Both the position numbers and the translations under genes were made by a program. Shown one piece after another: positions 23,241 to 25,430 of a DNA stretch of 25,430 nucleotides. The first letter of the stretch is position 1. Each line of letters opens with the position of its first letter. This stretch comes from Syntrophaceae bacterium UBA1163. GTDB taxonomy: Bacteria > Desulfobacterota > BSN033 > UBA1163. The stretch covers positions 1 to 25,430 of the forward strand of contig DBZJ01000102.1 in the NCBI GenBank assembly GCA_002311635.1, in the 5' to 3' direction. The notes beneath the pieces are model-generated. The model ran no database searches, was not told the origin of the DNA, and saw only the letters and a list, made by a program, of their open reading frames with translations.

Positions 23241-24413
23241 GTGCAACTCTTTGGGTCTCTTTTCCAGTGGATCTGTTTGGTTCCTATCCTCGGCGGTTCT
23301 GTATACGCCATTCTATGCCTGCTTGCACTTCTTCGGTTTCGTACACAACCTCCCTCCTTACCTCCATCCTCCTTTACGGAGTGGCCGCCGGTGACCATCC
23401 TGAAGCCCTTGTGCGGCCTTGAAAAAAACCAACGCGTGAACTTGAGAAGTGCTTGCCTCCAGGATTACCCCAAGTACCAGGTCATCTTTTCAGTCCAAGA
23501 CCCAGATGATCCGGTCATGCCGCTGCTCAAAGAAATCCAGCAGGAATTTGGTCCTGAAAAGGTGTCCGTGGTTGTTGAGAATTGTCAAGCCGGCCCCAAC
23601 GGCAAGATCAACAACCTTCTGGGCGCCCTACCCCATGCGCATTATGATATCCTGGTCATCAGCGACAGTGATGTCCTACTGGAACCTGATTATCTGAAAG
23701 CGATCATTGCTCCCCTGGCTGATCCCAATGTAGGATGTGTCTGTACCCTCTATAAGGCCACCCATGCGGATCGATGGTACGAGAAAATGGAGTTGCTGAC
23801 CTTGAATGCCGATTTCATTCCCAGCGTCATCTTCGCTTCGGTCACTGGAGCGTCAAAGTTCTGTCTGGGCTCCTCGATGGCTTTGCGGCGCAGCTCTCTC
23901 AAAGAGATGGGCGGATTGGAGGACCTGGCCGACTATCTTGCGGAGGATTATGAAATGGGCAGGCGTCTTTGGGCTTCCGGAAGAAGGGTAGCCGTGGCGC
24001 CCTATTTTGTCGAGACCGTGGTCGATCTCAAAAACGTCTCTCGATGGTGGGATCATCAGGTCTGTTGGGATCAAAAGACACGAGCCGCACAACCTATGGG
24101 CTTTTTTGCCACCCTATTGATCCGTTCCGTTCCCTTCGCCCTTTTATTCGCGGCATCCCGTTTGGGAGATGCTGGCGGGCTGATGGTGCTGGGGGGAGCG
24201 ATGGGACTTCGCTTGGTTACGGCAGCGGTCATATTGGGGTGGGGACTTCGAGATCAGGAGGGGCTAAGGAGTATTGCCCTTCTGCCTTTGAGAGATCTGA
24301 CCGCGCTTATTTCCTGGCTTTTGGCTTTTACCAAGAAAACGGTTAGCTGGCGCGGTGCTGATCTGATTTTGGCCCGCGATGGACGTTTGGTGCCCAAGGA
24401 GAAGTCATCGTGA
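23241..24413 (+). CDS. hpnI: Hopanoid glycosyltransferase HpnI (ceramide glucosyltransferase-like)
   Basis: This 390-aa GT2-family enzyme transfers N-acetylglucosamine to bacteriohopanetetrol. An N-terminal membrane helix (about 11-32) precedes the GT-A domain. That domain has VTILKPLCGLE (51-61), the DxD motif ISDSDVLLEPDYL (140-152) and the later AEDYEMGRRL. The usual Q-x-x-R-W becomes HQVCWDQKTR here. Two or three C-terminal helices follow. The start is GTG 23241 with AGGG 6 nt upstream. Its stop overlaps the GTG of hpnK (GTGA), so the transferase and the deacetylase are coupled. Confidence 0.9.
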   Translation: MQLFGSLFQWICLVPILGGSVYAILCLLALLRFRTQPPSLPPSSFTEWPPVTILKPLCGLEKNQRVNLRSACLQDYPKYQVIFSVQDPDDPVMPLLKEIQQEFGPEKVSVVVENCQAGPNGKINNLLGALPHAHYDILVISDSDVLLEPDYLKAIIAPLADPNVGCVCTLYKATHADRWYEKMELLTLNADFIPSVIFASVTGASKFCLGSSMALRRSSLKEMGGLEDLADYLAEDYEMGRRLWASGRRVAVAPYFVETVVDLKNVSRWWDHQVCWDQKTRAAQPMGFFATLLIRSVPFALLFAASRLGDAGGLMVLGGAMGLRLVTAAVILGWGLRDQEGLRSIALLPLRDLTALISWLLAFTKKTVSWRGADLILARDGRLVPKEKSS

Positions 24414-25258
24414 AAAAACTCATCATGACTGGCGATGACTTTGGTCTTTCCCTGCCTGTCAATGAAGCCATTGAAGAAGCCCATCGTCAAGGGACCCTGA
24501 CCGCCACGAGTTTGATGGTGGGAGCGAAGTCCGCCGGAGATGCGGTGGAGCGAGCCAAGCGTCTTCCAACATTGAAAGTCGGCCTACACCTGGTGCTTGT
24601 GGACGGATCGCCAATCTTGCCTCCGGAAGTAGTCCCCGATTTGGTGAGCAGGCAGGGTGAGTTCTCCTCGCATTTCGTCCGCGCTGGAATCAATTTTTTT
24701 TTCCGACGACATGTGAGGCGTCAACTGGAGGCGGAAATCCGTGCACAATTTGAGGCCTTCCGGAAAACGGGACTCAGCCTTGACCATGTCAACGCCCATC
24801 ATCACATGCATCTCCATCCGACCATTTCAGGCCTCGCGTTGAAAGTAGGCCGAGATTATGGGATGAAAGCGATGCGATTGCCCTGTGAACCTCTTCTGCC
24901 TTCATGGCGAGCATCGAGGAACGGACTTCTCCGGAGAACAAGCACCTGCCTTGCTCTGTCCCCTTGGGTTTCTCTATTAAAGAGGAGATTCAGACATGCG
25001 GGGGTGTATTCGAATGACTTTGTTTTCGGCATGAACGACAGCGGAGACATGAATTTAGATCTGGTCCTTCGCATTCTCAGAAACCTCCCCCCGGGAGTGA
25101 CCGAAATCTATTTTCATCCTGCGACTCCCAAAATTAATCATAAAGGAAAAGACAGTTGCGGCCATAGAGACTATGAGGCTTTGACAAGTCCAGAACTACG
25201 CCAGGCGCTTCTCGCCTCAAGTATCCCATTAATAGCCTTCAGTGACCTTTGGGAATAA
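24410..25258 (+). CDS. hpnK: Hopanoid N-acetylglucosamine deacetylase HpnK (YdjC family)
   Basis: This 282-aa YdjC/ChbG-type carbohydrate deacetylase has the metal-binding and catalytic TGDDFG (7-12), H60 in GLHL, and the histidine cluster NAHHHMHLHP (128-137). A C-terminal IYFHPA motif is near 236-241. HpnK removes the acetyl group from the N-acetylglucosaminyl-bacteriohopanetetrol made by HpnI. Start GTG 24410 lies in the hpnI stop and has AAGGAGAAG 7 nt upstream. The family and the coupling with hpnI make the assignment strong. Confidence 0.9.
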   Translation: MKKLIMTGDDFGLSLPVNEAIEEAHRQGTLTATSLMVGAKSAGDAVERAKRLPTLKVGLHLVLVDGSPILPPEVVPDLVSRQGEFSSHFVRAGINFFFRRHVRRQLEAEIRAQFEAFRKTGLSLDHVNAHHHMHLHPTISGLALKVGRDYGMKAMRLPCEPLLPSWRASRNGLLRRTSTCLALSPWVSLLKRRFRHAGVYSNDFVFGMNDSGDMNLDLVLRILRNLPPGVTEIYFHPATPKINHKGKDSCGHRDYEALTSPELRQALLASSIPLIAFSDLWE

Positions 25259-25389
25259 ATATTGAAAAGCGAAGTGAAGCTCTCCAGCAGAGACGGGGGC
25301 TTCCCGGAGGGGCTTAGGTAAGTTGCCCACATTCCAACCTGATGCCTCATTAATAAATGTTACCCGAAAGAAATGAAGAGAGAGGTATC

Positions 25390-25430
25390 GTGACCATAGG
25401 TTTTTGGGAACGTAAGATTTTAAAAATGGT
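25390..25430 (+). CDS. Partial CDS at right edge, unknown
   Basis: GTG 25390, with AGAGAGG about 4 nt upstream, opens a frame reading (M)TIGFWERKILKMV before the window ends. It follows hpnK by 131 nt on the same strand and may be another hopanoid gene. Thirteen residues do not allow identification. The start could also lie elsewhere. Confidence 0.4.
   Translation, partial: MTIGFWERKILKM

Noticed and set aside
1..25430. Mobile elements, CRISPR arrays, tRNA or rRNA genes
   Set aside because: No transposase, integrase, regularly spaced repeats or cloverleaf-type sequence was seen on either strand.

Overview
This window looks like chromosomal DNA of a Gram-negative bacterium with roughly 50% GC. 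It encodes a complete hopanoid side-chain and export set, an Mla-type outer-membrane lipid transport operon with MlaA, a muropeptide permease and an NDP-forming acyl-CoA synthetase. Together these suggest a member of Desulfobacterota (former Deltaproteobacteria) or a nearby lineage. That placement is inferred from gene content only. There is no sign of phage, insertion sequence, CRISPR array, rRNA or tRNA.

Left part (1-6.8 kb). A partial gene and a stand-alone regulatory domain of citramalate/isopropylmalate synthase run leftward. After a 0.5 kb non-coding stretch come a guanidinium-type SMR exporter and a nitroreductase on the plus strand. Opposite them lie a PAP2 phosphatase and an intracellular GH13 amylase. 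A TetR repressor gene and a divergent CoA-binding acyl-CoA synthetase follow. Two palindromes of the form TATACC-N4-GGTATA, one in the tetR promoter and one in the amylase promoter, make a convincing small TetR regulon.

Centre-left (6.9-11.5 kb). Four plus-strand genes form a plausible peptidoglycan-salvage cassette: a SpoIID/LytB-domain protein without a signal peptide, an AmpG-like permease, a MurU-like sugar-phosphate nucleotidyltransferase and an AmgK-like sugar kinase. Related inverted repeat copies lie just before spoIID and at the murU-amgK junction, and the second one encodes the end of the MurU-like protein.

Centre (11.6-12.7 kb). An unrecognised 113-aa protein and a small PilZ-domain protein lie on the minus strand. 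The conserved RxxxR motif of PilZ lies upstream of its first canonical start codon.

Right part (12.7-25.4 kb). mlaE-F-D-C-A (no mlaB) is a tight operon preceded by a good promoter that would give an almost leaderless mRNA. Convergent to it are the hopanoid genes shc-hpnG-hpnA. Divergent from shc are hpnN, hpnI and hpnK. Squalene is cyclised (Shc), HpnG removes adenine from adenosylhopane, HpnI adds N-acetylglucosamine and HpnK deacetylates it, and HpnN exports hopanoids. The Mla system keeps phospholipid balance in the same outer membrane, so about 12 kb reads as an outer-membrane lipid island. A further gene begins at the right edge.
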